Shown here: positions 10,083 to 19,427 of the stretch, piece after piece
How positions within the stretch are numbered: position 1 is the first letter of the stretch
Layout: every line of letters begins with the position of its first letter
From: Pseudomonas serboccidentalis
GTDB lineage: Bacteria; Pseudomonadota; Gammaproteobacteria; Pseudomonadales; Pseudomonadaceae
NCBI RefSeq assembly: GCF_028830055.1
Contig: NZ_CP101655.1
Coordinates: 5,548,254-5,612,253 of the forward strand
Length of the DNA: 64,000 bases
Direction of reading: 5' to 3'
Translations under genes and position numbers: made by a program
Notes under the pieces: generated by a model
The model's database searches: none
What the model saw: the letters and a program-made list of their open reading frames with translations, nothing else
Told to the model about the DNA's origin: nothing

Positions 10083-12157
10083 TGGTCACGCTCGGCAGCC
10101 TGAAGGCGGGCGCAGGCCAGCAGTTCCAGACGCCGCGCCGCATCGACACCGTCGAGCAAGGCTTCGCTGTTGCCGGGCAGGCGCCGCGACCAGTTCGGGT
10201 GGCTGTCGATGGTGCCGGGCAGGTTGGCCTGTTCGTCGATGCCCAGCGCATCCTCCAGCGGCAGCAACACCAGCGGCGCCCGGGTATGGCCGAGGAAACG
10301 CACACTGGCGTCCACCACCTGATCGGCTTCGTGGGACTCTTCGCGAAAGTTCTGCGGGTCCTGACTCAGGGCGCTGCGCAAACCTTCGCGTTCACGCTGG
10401 CGATGACGCCGCCACTCGATTTCGCCGTTGGCGTCGACAAACCCCAGGCGCGCATTCCAGTCGATGTCGCGGCCATGCCACCAGCCGTTGAGCGTCGGCA
10501 GATCGTGGGTGGTTGTGGTTGCCAGGGCGTTGTCCGGCCAGTCGAGAATCGGTTTGAAACGGGTGTTGTCCTGTTCGAACAGCAGCACGCGCATGCCGAG
10601 AATCGAGCGGGCACTGAGTTTTTCCCGCAGACCTTCAGGCACGGTGCCGAGGTCTTCGCCGAGGACAATGGCCTGGTGACGATGGGATTCGAGGGTCAGC
10701 AGGCGCAGCAAGTCGTCCACCGGGTAATACAGGTACGCACCGTCGGCGGGTGCGGCGCCGTTGGGGATCACCCACAGGCGTTGCAGGCCCATCACATGGT
10801 CGATGCGCAACCCGCCGGCGTGGGCGAAGTTGGCGCGCAGCATGTCGATGAAGGCGCGAAAGCCGTTGCGGATCAGGCCCTCGGGAGAAAATGCGGAAAT
10901 CCCCCAACCCTGACCGGAGCGGTTGAGAATGTCCGGTGGCGCGCCCACGGTGAGCGAGGCGAGCAGTTCATCCTGGAAACTCCAGGCCTGACTGCCGGCA
11001 CCGTCGGCACCGACTGCCAGGTCGGCGATCAGGCCGATGCCCATGCCGGCGCTGCGGGCGGCGGTTTGTGCGCGCTCCAGGCAGCGGTGGATCAGCCATT
11101 GGCAGAAGGCGAAGTAGCCGATGCGCTCGGCGTATTCCTCGGCGAACGCTTCGAGGGCGGCGCCACGCGGGTCGTGCCAGTGTTCCGGCCATTCGCGCCA
11201 GTCGAGGCTCTCGCCACGGGCGGCGCGCATTTCCTGAATGGCTTCGAAGCGGCAATGGTTTTCCAGTGCTTCGCCACCGCTGTGGCGGAAACTGGCGAAG
11301 TCCGGGTGCAACGGATGCTCGCCGGCAACGAAACCGTCGTACAAGGCTTGCAGCAGTTTTTGTTTGGCGTCGGCAGCGCTGGGCCAATCGATGAGTTTCT
11401 GATCTTCCAGCTGCCGGAATTGCTCGGCCAGACCGCTGGCCTCGATCGCATCGCGCAGTGCCCGTTCGCCGAGGATGGCGCCCGGTGCGGCGTACAGGGC
11501 ATTGAGGAACAGACGGCTGGACGGCGAATAGGGGCTATAGCGCCCGGTGTCGGCGCTGAACATCGCGTGCAGCGGGCTGATGGCCAGCGCATCGGCGCCG
11601 CGCTCACCGGCGACCCGAACCAGTTCTTCCAGCGCCTGCGTGTCGCCGAAACCGCCATCGCCGGGGCGGCGCAGACCGTACAGTTGCGCACTCAGGCCCC
11701 AGACGCGGGGGATTGGGTTGTCCACGGCATCGCCGACGCTGAAGCAACGCTCCGGCGCCACGGCCAGGGTGAAATACTGATCGGCGATGTGCACCTGTTG
11801 ATAGCCGACCGGGATCAGCCCCGGCAGCACGGCTTTGTCATCGAGCTTGAGGTTCATCCGCGCGCCGTCTTCGAGGTGGATTTCGCACGGGGTTTGCGGT
11901 TCGAAATAGCGCGCCAGGTCTATGCCGACGCCAACGTCTGCAGTCAGCAGCGGCGGCAGGTGCCGGTCCTGCTGGACTTGTTGCAATTGCAGCAGGCTGG
12001 CATCGATTTCCTGAGCGGTATTGGCTGGGTGTCCCAGTCCGACAAGAACATTGCGCAGCACCGCCGGGGCGACTTTTTGCGGGCGGCCGTTGGCGTCGAT
12101 CCAGTCGACGGCGAGGCCGGCTCTGCTTGCGAGAATTTCCAGTTGCGCATCGCTCAT
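10079..12157 (-). CDS. malQ: 4-alpha-glucanotransferase (amylomaltase)
   Basis: A 692-residue GH77 disproportionating enzyme that transfers glucan segments between maltodextrins. Conserved features include YSPYSPSSRLFLNALY, the nucleophile Asp in GGLRIDHVMGL, the Glu in VLGEDLGTVPEGLR and the third acid in TTTHDLPTLNGWW. The ATG at 12157 overlaps the treZ TGA (ATGA), which excludes the longer in-frame start at 12277. Both ends are overlapped (treZ upstream, treY downstream), so the three are translationally coupled. It would tailor glucan chains released by debranching for TreY. Confidence 0.96.
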   Translation of the reverse strand: MSDAQLEILASRAGLAVDWIDANGRPQKVAPAVLRNVLVGLGHPANTAQEIDASLLQLQQVQQDRHLPPLLTADVGVGIDLARYFEPQTPCEIHLEDGARMNLKLDDKAVLPGLIPVGYQQVHIADQYFTLAVAPERCFSVGDAVDNPIPRVWGLSAQLYGLRRPGDGGFGDTQALEELVRVAGERGADALAISPLHAMFSADTGRYSPYSPSSRLFLNALYAAPGAILGERALRDAIEASGLAEQFRQLEDQKLIDWPSAADAKQKLLQALYDGFVAGEHPLHPDFASFRHSGGEALENHCRFEAIQEMRAARGESLDWREWPEHWHDPRGAALEAFAEEYAERIGYFAFCQWLIHRCLERAQTAARSAGMGIGLIADLAVGADGAGSQAWSFQDELLASLTVGAPPDILNRSGQGWGISAFSPEGLIRNGFRAFIDMLRANFAHAGGLRIDHVMGLQRLWVIPNGAAPADGAYLYYPVDDLLRLLTLESHRHQAIVLGEDLGTVPEGLREKLSARSILGMRVLLFEQDNTRFKPILDWPDNALATTTTHDLPTLNGWWHGRDIDWNARLGFVDANGEIEWRRHRQREREGLRSALSQDPQNFREESHEADQVVDASVRFLGHTRAPLVLLPLEDALGIDEQANLPGTIDSHPNWSRRLPGNSEALLDGVDAARRLELLACARLQAAERDQ

Positions 12158-13956
12158 AGGCGCTCTCCATCCAGAGGTTGCAAGGGGGTTGCGGCCGTGA
12201 GGCTGACAAGCGCGCAATACGCGGGCAGTTGGCCCGGTTCCGACAGGGCCACGGCGGGTGGCTGCTGAAACAGCCACACGGCGTCGTTCTGTGCAGGGTT
12301 GACCACTGGCGTGTCGCTGAGGTTCAGGTCAATTCGCAGCTCGCTGCCATCGCCCAGGCGCCAGCGTGCACTGACCGCGCCGAAGCCGAGGATGTGCGCG
12401 CCGAGTGCCTGGGTGCCGGACAGGTTCGGGATGATGTAGCGATGGCGCAATTGCAGCAGTTGCCGGTACAGCGCGAGGGTTTGTTGCTGGTTGGCGCTGC
12501 CACTGCCGATCAGTCGCGGCTGTGAGGTGTGGAAGGTCTGTTCGGCATTCGGGTCGGGAATCTGCTCGCGCTTGTGTGGATCGGTGAAGGCGCTGAACCC
12601 GGCGAATTCATTCCGCCGTCCTTCGCGCACCAGGTCCGCCAGTTCGCCGTGGTGGCTGGTGAAAAACAGGAACGGCTGATCGGCGGCGAACTCGTCGCCC
12701 ATGAACATCAACGGAATCATCGGCGACAGCAGCAACAGCACGGTGGCCGCCTGCACCGCCCGAGGATCGGCCAATTGATGCAGGCGCTCGCCAAAGGCGC
12801 GGTTGCCGATCTGGTCGTGGTTCTGCAGGAACAGGATGAACGCGGTAGAGGGCAGGTGTTCGCTCGGCTCGCCACGCGGTTCGCCGTGACGGGTGATGTG
12901 ACCCTGAAACACAAAACCCTGGCTCAGGCAGCGCGCCAGTTGTTCGGTGGGTTGCAGCGCATAGTCGGCGTAGTACGCGTCGGTTTCGCCGGTCAGCAGC
13001 ACGTGCAAGGCGTTGTGCCCGTCGTCGTTCCACTGCGCGTCGTAATCCTCTTCGAGCAGGCTCGACTGGTTGAGCTCGTTCTCCACGGTCAGCCAGACGT
13101 GGCGCGTCGGATCGATCTGTTGGCGGATGCGCTGTGCCAGTTCGGGCAGGAAGTCCGGGCTTTCGATCGCGTGAACGGCGTCCAGACGCAGGCCGTCGAA
13201 GCGGTATTCCAGTACCCACATCAGCGCGTTTTCGATGAAGAAATCCCGCACTTCACGGCGGCGGAAATCGATTGCCGCGCCCCAGGGCGTGTGTTTGTCT
13301 TCGCGAAAGAAGCCTTTGGCGTAGCGCCCGAGGTAATTGCCGTCGGGGCCGAAGTGGTTGTAGACCACGTCGAGGATCACCGCCAGACCATGGCCGTGGG
13401 CGCTGTCGATCAGGTGTTTGAGCTGTTCCGGCGTGCCGTAGGAGGCTTGCGGTGCGTAGGGCAGCACGCCGTCGTAGCCCCAGTTTCGGCTGCCGGGGAA
13501 CTGCGCCAGCGGCATCAGTTCGATGGCGGTAATCCCCAGTTCGGCGAGGCGCGCCAGATGCTGCTCGACTTCGGCAAAGCCGCCAAGTGCGCCGACGTGC
13601 AGCTCGTAGATTACCGCTTCGCTCCACGGCCGGCCGTGCCAGGTGGTGTGGCGCCACTGATAGGCCAGCGGATCGACCACCACGCTGTGGCGGTCAAGGT
13701 CGCCGTCCTGGGCGCGAGAGGCCGGGTCGGGCACTTCCAGTTCGCCATCGATGTTGTAGCGGTAGCGGGTGCCCGCCGGGCACCGGGCCTTGATCACAAA
13801 CCAGCCATCGCCCTGCGGCAGCATTGGCAGGGACTGACCGTTGGCGAGTTCGACACTGACGTAAAACGCATCCGGTGCCCACAGCGCGAATTGCGTGTGT
13901 TCGGCGTCCTGCATGATCGCGCCGTGGGGCCAGTTTTCTTGGGTCCGTAACGGCAT
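12154..13956 (-). CDS. treZ: Malto-oligosyltrehalose trehalohydrolase
   Basis: A 600-residue GH13 enzyme that releases trehalose from the maltooligosyl-trehalose made by TreY. An N-terminal beta domain (FALWAPDAFYVSVEL) precedes the barrel. Catalytic motifs are FDGLRLDAVHAI (nucleophile), WLTVENELNQ (acid/base) and FLQNHDQIGNRAF (third acid). The length is typical. An AGGGAG lies about nine bases before the ATG. It starts 18 bp after the glgA stop and overlaps malQ, so glgA-treZ-malQ-treY appears to be one transcription unit. Confidence 0.96.
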   Translation of the reverse strand: MPLRTQENWPHGAIMQDAEHTQFALWAPDAFYVSVELANGQSLPMLPQGDGWFVIKARCPAGTRYRYNIDGELEVPDPASRAQDGDLDRHSVVVDPLAYQWRHTTWHGRPWSEAVIYELHVGALGGFAEVEQHLARLAELGITAIELMPLAQFPGSRNWGYDGVLPYAPQASYGTPEQLKHLIDSAHGHGLAVILDVVYNHFGPDGNYLGRYAKGFFREDKHTPWGAAIDFRRREVRDFFIENALMWVLEYRFDGLRLDAVHAIESPDFLPELAQRIRQQIDPTRHVWLTVENELNQSSLLEEDYDAQWNDDGHNALHVLLTGETDAYYADYALQPTEQLARCLSQGFVFQGHITRHGEPRGEPSEHLPSTAFILFLQNHDQIGNRAFGERLHQLADPRAVQAATVLLLLSPMIPLMFMGDEFAADQPFLFFTSHHGELADLVREGRRNEFAGFSAFTDPHKREQIPDPNAEQTFHTSQPRLIGSGSANQQQTLALYRQLLQLRHRYIIPNLSGTQALGAHILGFGAVSARWRLGDGSELRIDLNLSDTPVVNPAQNDAVWLFQQPPAVALSEPGQLPAYCALVSLTAATPLQPLDGERL

Positions 13957-13974
13957 CGTGGAAAACTCCCTGAG

Positions 13975-15561
13975 TTATTTGTGGCCGGCTTTACCCAGTG
14001 CCTTGGCGACCAGTTGTTCGTAGAGTTCGGCGTAGGGTTCGACGGCTTTGCACCAGTTGAACGGCGCGGCCATTGCCCGGCAGCGCATGGCGTTCAGCAG
14101 GTCAGGGAAGGCGAATACCTTGAACGCGCGACTCAGGGCTTCGCGGTAGCTGTCGGCGGTGGATTCGTCGAAGAGGAACCCGGTGACGCCGTTCTCGATG
14201 GTGTCGGCCAGCCCGCCGGTATTGCGCGCCACCGGCAACGAGCCGAAGCGCTGGGCGTACATCTGACTCAGCCCGCAGGGTTCGTAACGCGATGGCATCA
14301 GCAGGAAATCGCTGCCGGCAAACATGCGCCGGGCGTCGGTTTCATTGAAGCCGATGCGCACGCCGATCTGCCCGGGAAAGCGCAGCGCCAGTTCGCGCAT
14401 GGCCTGTTCTTCTTCCGGTTCGCCACGGCCGATGATTGCGATCTGGCCGCCGTTCTGCACGATGTACTCGGACACCGCCTGAGTCAGGTCCAGACCTTTT
14501 TGATAAACCAGACGCGAGACCACGGCGAACAGCGGCCCGGTGGAGTCCTTCAGACCGAACAGATCCCGCACATGGGCGGCGTTGACGGCCTTGCCGTCCC
14601 AGTCACCGATGTGGAACGGCGCGAACAGGTGCGGATCCGTCGCAGCGTCCCAGCTCTCGTCGATGCCATTGGGGATGCCGCTGAGCAAGCCTTGCTGGGT
14701 CTTGGCGGCGAGAAAGCCGTCGAGACCGCAGCCGAAATCCGGGGTGGTGATTTCCTGCGCATAGGTCGCGCTGACCGTGGTGATGTGGCTCGAATACGCC
14801 ATGCCGGCCTTGAGGAACGACATCTTGCCGTAGAACTCCATGCCTTCCTGTTGCAGGGCATGGGTCGGAATGCCGAGCTCCGGGCACGAGCCGAGGCTGG
14901 TCACGCCCTGGTAGGCCAGGTTGTGAATGGTGAACAGGGTCGGCGTGCGCTGCCCGCGCCAGTGCATATAGGCGGGTGCCAGACCGGCGGGCCAGTCATG
15001 GGCGTGCACCAGATCCGGGCACCAGTGAATTTGCGCAAGGTTGGCGGCGATGTCGGCAGCGGCCAGGCCCAGGCGGGCGAAACGAATATGGTTGTCCGGC
15101 CAGTCGCGGCCGTTGTTGGCGCCGTAGGGCGAGCCTTCACGCTCATAGAGTTCGGGGCAGATCAGGACGTAGATCACCAGCCCGTCCGGCATGTCCATGC
15201 GACCGATCTTGCACGGTGGCAGCGCGGCGTGGCCACCGAGTTCGCCGATGATGTGGATCGGGTTTTCGCTGTGCATCACCTGCGGGTAACCGGGGATCAA
15301 CACCCGTACATCATGCAAATGCGCCATGGCGCGAGGCAGGGCGGCGGAGACGTCACCCAGACCGCCGGTCTTCACCAGGTCGGCGATTTCCGAGGTCACG
15401 AACAATACTTTCTTTTTGTTGGGATTCTGGCTGGCGACCGGCGTCAGCGTTTTGGTGCCCGGGACGTTGATCGACCGGCTGCTGGGTAGACTCACGGTGC
15501 TCGATTCGCCAACCGCCTGCTGAGCACGCTCTCCCTGAATATCCAATGCCGCACTGATCAT
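13975..15561 (-). CDS. glgA: Glycogen synthase GlgA with N-terminal extension
   Basis: A 528-residue GT5 glycosyltransferase that extends alpha-1,4-glucan from ADP-glucose. The donor-binding signature KTGGLGDVSAALP is present near residue 65, along with GIPNGIDESWD and the C-terminal RYEPCGLSQMYAQ. The core begins only at about residue 49 (KKKVLFVTSEIAD), leaving about 48 residues of Ser/Gln/Thr-rich sequence not seen in enterobacterial GlgA. The ATG at 15561 has GGGAG six bases upstream; the longer in-frame start at 15648 lacks support. It heads the trehalose operon, and the 590-bp upstream region is the likely promoter site. Confidence 0.94.
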   Translation of the reverse strand: MISAALDIQGERAQQAVGESSTVSLPSSRSINVPGTKTLTPVASQNPNKKKVLFVTSEIADLVKTGGLGDVSAALPRAMAHLHDVRVLIPGYPQVMHSENPIHIIGELGGHAALPPCKIGRMDMPDGLVIYVLICPELYEREGSPYGANNGRDWPDNHIRFARLGLAAADIAANLAQIHWCPDLVHAHDWPAGLAPAYMHWRGQRTPTLFTIHNLAYQGVTSLGSCPELGIPTHALQQEGMEFYGKMSFLKAGMAYSSHITTVSATYAQEITTPDFGCGLDGFLAAKTQQGLLSGIPNGIDESWDAATDPHLFAPFHIGDWDGKAVNAAHVRDLFGLKDSTGPLFAVVSRLVYQKGLDLTQAVSEYIVQNGGQIAIIGRGEPEEEQAMRELALRFPGQIGVRIGFNETDARRMFAGSDFLLMPSRYEPCGLSQMYAQRFGSLPVARNTGGLADTIENGVTGFLFDESTADSYREALSRAFKVFAFPDLLNAMRCRAMAAPFNWCKAVEPYAELYEQLVAKALGKAGHK

Positions 15562-16152
15562 ATGAATCTCCCGTATCGTTGATCTGATTCTTGTCTCGAA
15601 CAAGCGATGTCCATGGCCAAATCCTGTGGCCGGGCGCAAATGCGCCACGCATCGGTGAGCAAACGCTACCCAACACGCGCAAGCAGAATGGGTGAAGGGG
15701 CCGTTGCAAGGATTGCACCAGTAGCGTTGACACTCTGTTTCAGATGACCCGTCGCTTCGCGCAAAAGTTTCGAGTTTTTTTCCGCGTTGTGACCGACAGG
15801 TCGAGCGCTGCGAAAATCAGTCTAGGCCAGATCCTAGAGCGGGTCGGAGCAAATGGGTAAATTGTTCGACAATCGGTTTGCAGGCAACGAAAGTCGTGGT
15901 GTCCAGGTGCGAATGCACCGACGAAGGGCAGGTTTTTTTGCTTGAAAGGGCCAAAACGGTGACTGGTCGGTCACGATTTTGTGCTAGCGAAAAGGGAGGG
16001 CGCACTGTTGTGGTGCGGGCAGATTGTTGCTGGGGCGTCTGTGCGGGCCTCATCGCGAGCAGGCTCACTCCTACAGAGAAACGCATTGCAATGTGTAGGA
16101 GTGAGCCTGCTCGCGATGGCGTCGGAGGGCGCGCCGCAACGAGAAATCGCGG
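15562..16152. other. Intergenic region upstream of glgA
   Basis: A 591-bp stretch without a convincing gene. It should contain the promoter of the glgA-treZ-malQ-treY operon (minus strand) and the 3' flank of the hydroxyacid dehydrogenase gene. An AT-rich patch occurs at about 15764-15783 and a REP pair at 16051-16119. No clear transcription factor site or terminator was identified. Confidence 0.7.
16051..16119. repeat. Inverted REP pair (REPIN)
   Basis: Two facing REP units of the same family as 6775-6866, here with the unit order reversed: the first ends ACTCCTACA, the second begins TGTAGGAGTGAG, with about 18 bases between them. Confidence 0.9.
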
Positions 16153-17106
16153 TCAGTTCAACAGGCGAACCGGACTCCCCGCCGCCCAGCCCTGAATATC
16201 CTCGATCATCTGCGAAAAGAATTGCTCATAGTTTTGCCGGCTGACATACCCCACATGCGGCGTGGCCAGTACGTTGTCCAGCGTTCGGAACGGGTGCAAT
16301 TCAGGCAGCGGTTCCTGATCGAATACATCCAGTGCGGCCCCGGCGATGCGTTGTTTCTGCAAGGCCTTGATCAGCGCCGCTTCATCGACGATCGGCCCGC
16401 GAGCGGTGTTGACCAGCAGCGCCGTCGGCTTCATCCAGTCCAGCGCCTGTGCATCGACCAGCCCGCGACTGCGCTCGCTGAGCACCAGATGCACCGACAG
16501 CACATCGGCCTGTTCGAACAGTTGTTGCTTGCTGACGCAGGTCACGCCGGATTCCTGGGCGCGTTCGGCGGTGAGGTTCTCGCTCCAGGCGATCACGCGC
16601 ATGCCGAACACCTGAGCAAATTTCGCCACCTTCTGGCCGATGCTGCCAAGCCCGAGGATGCCCAGGGTCTTGCCATGCAGATCACCGCCCAGCCCTTGCT
16701 GCCAGCCGCCGGCACGCAGGGAATTGGCTTCGTTCACCAGATTGCGCGTGGCGGCCATGATCAGCGCCCAGGTCAGTTCCGGTGCCGCGTGCTTGTAGCT
16801 GTCGGTGCCGCAGACCTTGATCCCGAGGCTGGCGGCCGCCTGCAGGTCCAGCGCCGCATTGCGCATGCCGCCGGTGACCAGCAGCTTGAGGTTGGGCAGG
16901 CGCTGGAGCAGGTCATGGTCGAAACGCGTGCGCTCGCGCATCACGCAGATCACCTGATACGGGCCCAGTCGTTCGGCCAGGGCGGCGTTGTCCGCCGGGT
17001 ACTCATGCACAAACGTCACTTCACCGATGCTGTCGAGCGCCGACCAGTCGACCACGTCCCGTGCCACGTCCTGCCAGTCATCAATCACTGCAATCTGCAC
17101 CGCCAT
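16153..17106 (-). CDS. D-2-hydroxyacid dehydrogenase family protein
   Basis: A 317-residue NAD(P)-dependent oxidoreductase of the D-isomer-specific 2-hydroxyacid dehydrogenase family. The Rossmann signature GILGLGSIGQKVAKFA is clear, and the catalytic Arg (NTARGPIVDE), Glu (FDQEPLPE) and His (ATPHVGYVS) are all present. The GxGxxG motif is followed by SENLTAE rather than an acidic residue, which may favour NADP(H). The substrate cannot be told from sequence; members reduce glyoxylate, hydroxypyruvate or phenylpyruvate-like acids. The hydrolase gene upstream starts at 18184 and ends only 13 bp away, so the two may be cotranscribed. Confidence 0.9.
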   Translation of the reverse strand: MAVQIAVIDDWQDVARDVVDWSALDSIGEVTFVHEYPADNAALAERLGPYQVICVMRERTRFDHDLLQRLPNLKLLVTGGMRNAALDLQAAASLGIKVCGTDSYKHAAPELTWALIMAATRNLVNEANSLRAGGWQQGLGGDLHGKTLGILGLGSIGQKVAKFAQVFGMRVIAWSENLTAERAQESGVTCVSKQQLFEQADVLSVHLVLSERSRGLVDAQALDWMKPTALLVNTARGPIVDEAALIKALQKQRIAGAALDVFDQEPLPELHPFRTLDNVLATPHVGYVSRQNYEQFFSQMIEDIQGWAAGSPVRLLN

Positions 17107-17119
17107 CAGCCTTACCTCA

Positions 17120-18184
17120 TCAACGAACGGGATTGGTATTGTTCAGCCAGCCCAGCAAGGCCTGATGAAACTTCGCCGGTTCTTCCATCTGCGGCGCGTG
17201 GCCCATGCCGGGGAATTCCACCAGTGTCGACTGCGGGATCAGCTTGGCCACCTGCTTGCCGAGCACATCATAGTGGCCGATCTTCGCCTTGACCTCGGGT
17301 GAGGCGAGATCCTTGCCGATGGCCGTGGTGTCGGAGGTGCCGATCAGCAACAGGGTCGGCATCTTCAAGTCCTTGAACTCGTAGTACACCGGCTGGGTGA
17401 AGATCATGTCGTAGATCAGCGCCGAGTTCCACGCCACCTGGGTTTTGCCCGGGCCATTGCTCAAACCGGCGAGCATGTCGACCCAGCGGTCGAATTCCGG
17501 CTTCCAGCGGCCGTCGTAATAAGTGCTGCGCTCGTAGTCGCGAATGCCTTGGGCGGTGACTTTCAGTTCACGCTGATACCACTGATCGACGGTGCGCCAG
17601 GGCACGCCGAGCGCCTTCCAGTCTTCCAGACCGATCGGGTTGACCAGCGCCAGTTGCTCGACCTGATCCGGGAACAACAGGGCATAGCGGGTGGCGAGCA
17701 TGCCGCCGGTGGAGTGGCCGAGCAGGGTGGCTTTCTGGATGCCCAGTGCCTTGAGCAGTTGCTGGGTGTTGGTCGCCAGTTGCTGAAAGCTGTACTGATA
17801 GTGGTCGGGTTTGCTGGAAGTGCAGAAGCCGATCTGATCCGGGGCGACGACCCGGTAACCGGCCTCGCTCAAGGCCTTGATCGAACTGTCCCAGGTGGCG
17901 GCGCAAAAATTCTTGCCGTGCATCAGCACCACGGTACGGCCATTGGCCTTGCCGTGGGCGGCGACATCCATGTAACCCATTTGCAGGGACTTACCCTGAG
18001 ACTGAAAGGCAAAGTGCTTGAGTGTGTAGGGATATTGAAAGCCTTGCAGCTCGGGGCCATAGGTCGGGGCATCGTTCGGGGCTGCGCCGGGCGCCGCTTC
18101 GACGGGCGCGGCGGCATGGGCAAACAGCGGCAAAGCGGCAGTCAGGAACAGGCCGGGCAGCCAGCGGGATAGCGTGACGGACAT
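17120..18184 (-). CDS. Secreted alpha/beta hydrolase
   Basis: A 354-residue alpha/beta-fold hydrolase with an N-terminal signal peptide (LSRWLPGLFLTAALPLFAHA) and therefore periplasmic or secreted. The oxyanion-hole region reads MHGKNFCAATW, the nucleophile elbow GHSTGGMLA, and the likely catalytic His lies in GMGHAPQMEEP. An acid is expected around IGTSDTTAIGKD. Substrates of such epoxide-hydrolase/haloperoxidase-like enzymes are not predictable. The ATG at 18184 has GGAG nine bases upstream, better than starts at 18199 or 18274. It sits in a same-strand run with the YqaA and DUF411 genes upstream. Confidence 0.87.
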   Translation of the reverse strand: MSVTLSRWLPGLFLTAALPLFAHAAAPVEAAPGAAPNDAPTYGPELQGFQYPYTLKHFAFQSQGKSLQMGYMDVAAHGKANGRTVVLMHGKNFCAATWDSSIKALSEAGYRVVAPDQIGFCTSSKPDHYQYSFQQLATNTQQLLKALGIQKATLLGHSTGGMLATRYALLFPDQVEQLALVNPIGLEDWKALGVPWRTVDQWYQRELKVTAQGIRDYERSTYYDGRWKPEFDRWVDMLAGLSNGPGKTQVAWNSALIYDMIFTQPVYYEFKDLKMPTLLLIGTSDTTAIGKDLASPEVKAKIGHYDVLGKQVAKLIPQSTLVEFPGMGHAPQMEEPAKFHQALLGWLNNTNPVR

Positions 18185-18270
18185 AAGGGCGAACTCCATT
18201 GAAATCGGCCGATGCTGGAACGCCCGGATTAGGGCGACGTTAACCACAGGCAACCGTAACGCCGGAATGT

Positions 18271-18705
18271 TCAACCGAGCCAGCCCAGCGTCAACATCGC
18301 CACCACGGCGTAACGCGCACCCTTGGCGACGGTGACGATCAACAGAAAGCGCCCGGGCGGCTCGCGCATGACGCCGGCAATCAGGGTCAGCGGATCACCG
18401 ATGACCGGCAGCCAACTGAGCAGCAGCGACCAGTGCCCGTAACGCTCGTAGTGTTGGCGCGCAGTGGCCATGTGTTTCGCGCTGACGGGAAACCAGCGCC
18501 GATCCTGAAAGCGTTCGAGGCGGCGTCCCAGGCACCAGTTGACCAGCGAACCGAGCACATTGCCCAGCGTCGCCACGGCCAGCAGCCCCCACAGCCAATA
18601 ACGCTCACTGACGATCAGGCCGACCAGCAGCGCTTCGGATTGCAACGGCAACAGCGTCGCAGCGCCGAACGCCGCCGCGAACAGCCCGACGTAACCGACG
18701 GCCAT
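18271..18705 (-). CDS. YqaA family (DedA-like) inner-membrane protein
   Basis: A 144-residue integral membrane protein of the YqaA branch of the DedA/VTT-domain superfamily. It shows four or so hydrophobic segments and the family motif around LLSWLPVIGDPLTLIAGVMR with the conserved Pro-Gly/Asp turn. DedA proteins are thought to move or scramble lipid carriers across the membrane, but YqaA itself is uncharacterised. The ATG at 18705 overlaps the stop of the DUF411 gene (TGATG), so the two are coupled. Pairing with DUF411 may hint at an envelope or metal-stress role. Confidence 0.88.
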   Translation of the reverse strand: MAVGYVGLFAAAFGAATLLPLQSEALLVGLIVSERYWLWGLLAVATLGNVLGSLVNWCLGRRLERFQDRRWFPVSAKHMATARQHYERYGHWSLLLSWLPVIGDPLTLIAGVMREPPGRFLLIVTVAKGARYAVVAMLTLGWLG

Positions 18706-19151
18706 CAGTGGGCCGGGTAGTCCGCCACCACCACATCCGTGCCGTCCTTCTTCAGGCCGATCACCTGATAGGCATCGCTCATGCCGTCCATTTCCATGCC
18801 CGGCGAGCCCATCGGCATACCCGGTGCGGCCACGCCCAGCAGGTCGTCGCGTTTGCTCAGGGCGAGCACTTGTTCAGCCGGGACATGGCCTTCAACGAAC
18901 TTGCCGTTGATCAGCGCGGTATGGCACGAGCCCAGGCGCGGTGGCACGCCGTGTTGTTGCTTGAAGCTGCTCATGTCGCTTTCGACGTGGTCCTCGACTT
19001 TGAAACCGATGGCTTCGAGGTGGCTGATCCATTTTTTGCAGCAGCCGCAATTGGCGTCGCGATGGACTTCGATCGGGATCAGGTCGGCGGCCTGGGCCAG
19101 GGAGGACAGGAGCAGGGCGCTCAGGGCGGCCAGTCGCAGGGAAGTTCGCAT
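18705..19151 (-). CDS. DUF411 periplasmic (putative metal-binding) protein
   Basis: A 148-residue DUF411 protein with a signal peptide (LAALSALLLSSLAQA). The thioredoxin-like start reads VHRDANCGCCKKW, with a CGCC cysteine cluster, and a further Cys lies in LGSCHTALI. The C-terminal half is Met-rich (MPMGSPGMEMDGM), suggesting soft metal (copper or silver) binding. Family members lie in copper-resistance regions, but direct function is not proven. It is the first gene of the run DUF411-yqaA-hydrolase. Confidence 0.88.
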   Translation of the reverse strand: MRTSLRLAALSALLLSSLAQAADLIPIEVHRDANCGCCKKWISHLEAIGFKVEDHVESDMSSFKQQHGVPPRLGSCHTALINGKFVEGHVPAEQVLALSKRDDLLGVAAPGMPMGSPGMEMDGMSDAYQVIGLKKDGTDVVVADYPAH

Positions 19152-19328
19152 GATGAGGTCTCGGCTGGGATGACAGTCAAAAAGGAAAGCATTTTGACCG
19201 GATTATCCTGCCCGGCATCAACGGAGTGTTTCAAGTTGATACAAGGCAGGCTGGCCGGATGATCGTCGGTCAAGCCTGACAGCCTGCTGAGCGAGACATT
19301 ACAAATCTGTCAGATACGAAGCGACTCC

Positions 19329-19415
19329 CTGTAGGCGCTGCGGCAGGCTGCGATCTTTTGACTTTGATTTTGTGAACCAGGATCAAAAGATCGCAGCGTG
19401 CCGCAGCTCCTACAG
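19329..19415. repeat. Inverted repeat of the GATCTTTTGA family
   Basis: A REP-like palindrome whose arms carry CTGTAGG and CTGCGATCTTTTGA and their complements around a central spacer of about 20 bases. It belongs to a different family from the 6775 pair and is shared with 47488-47622 and 49393-49451. Confidence 0.85.
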
Positions 19416-19427
19416 GAGAATGGTGGG

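Noticed and set aside
8487..12268. Long plus-strand open frames opposite treY and malQ
   Set aside because: Both enzymes show full catalytic motifs and overlapping starts on the minus strand; the plus-strand frames show none.
15743..15770. An AlgU/RpoE-type promoter upstream of glgA (AAACTT-N17-TCATC on the minus strand)
   Set aside because: The -10 lacks the conserved final A and the -35 is incomplete; such matches arise by chance in 590 bp.
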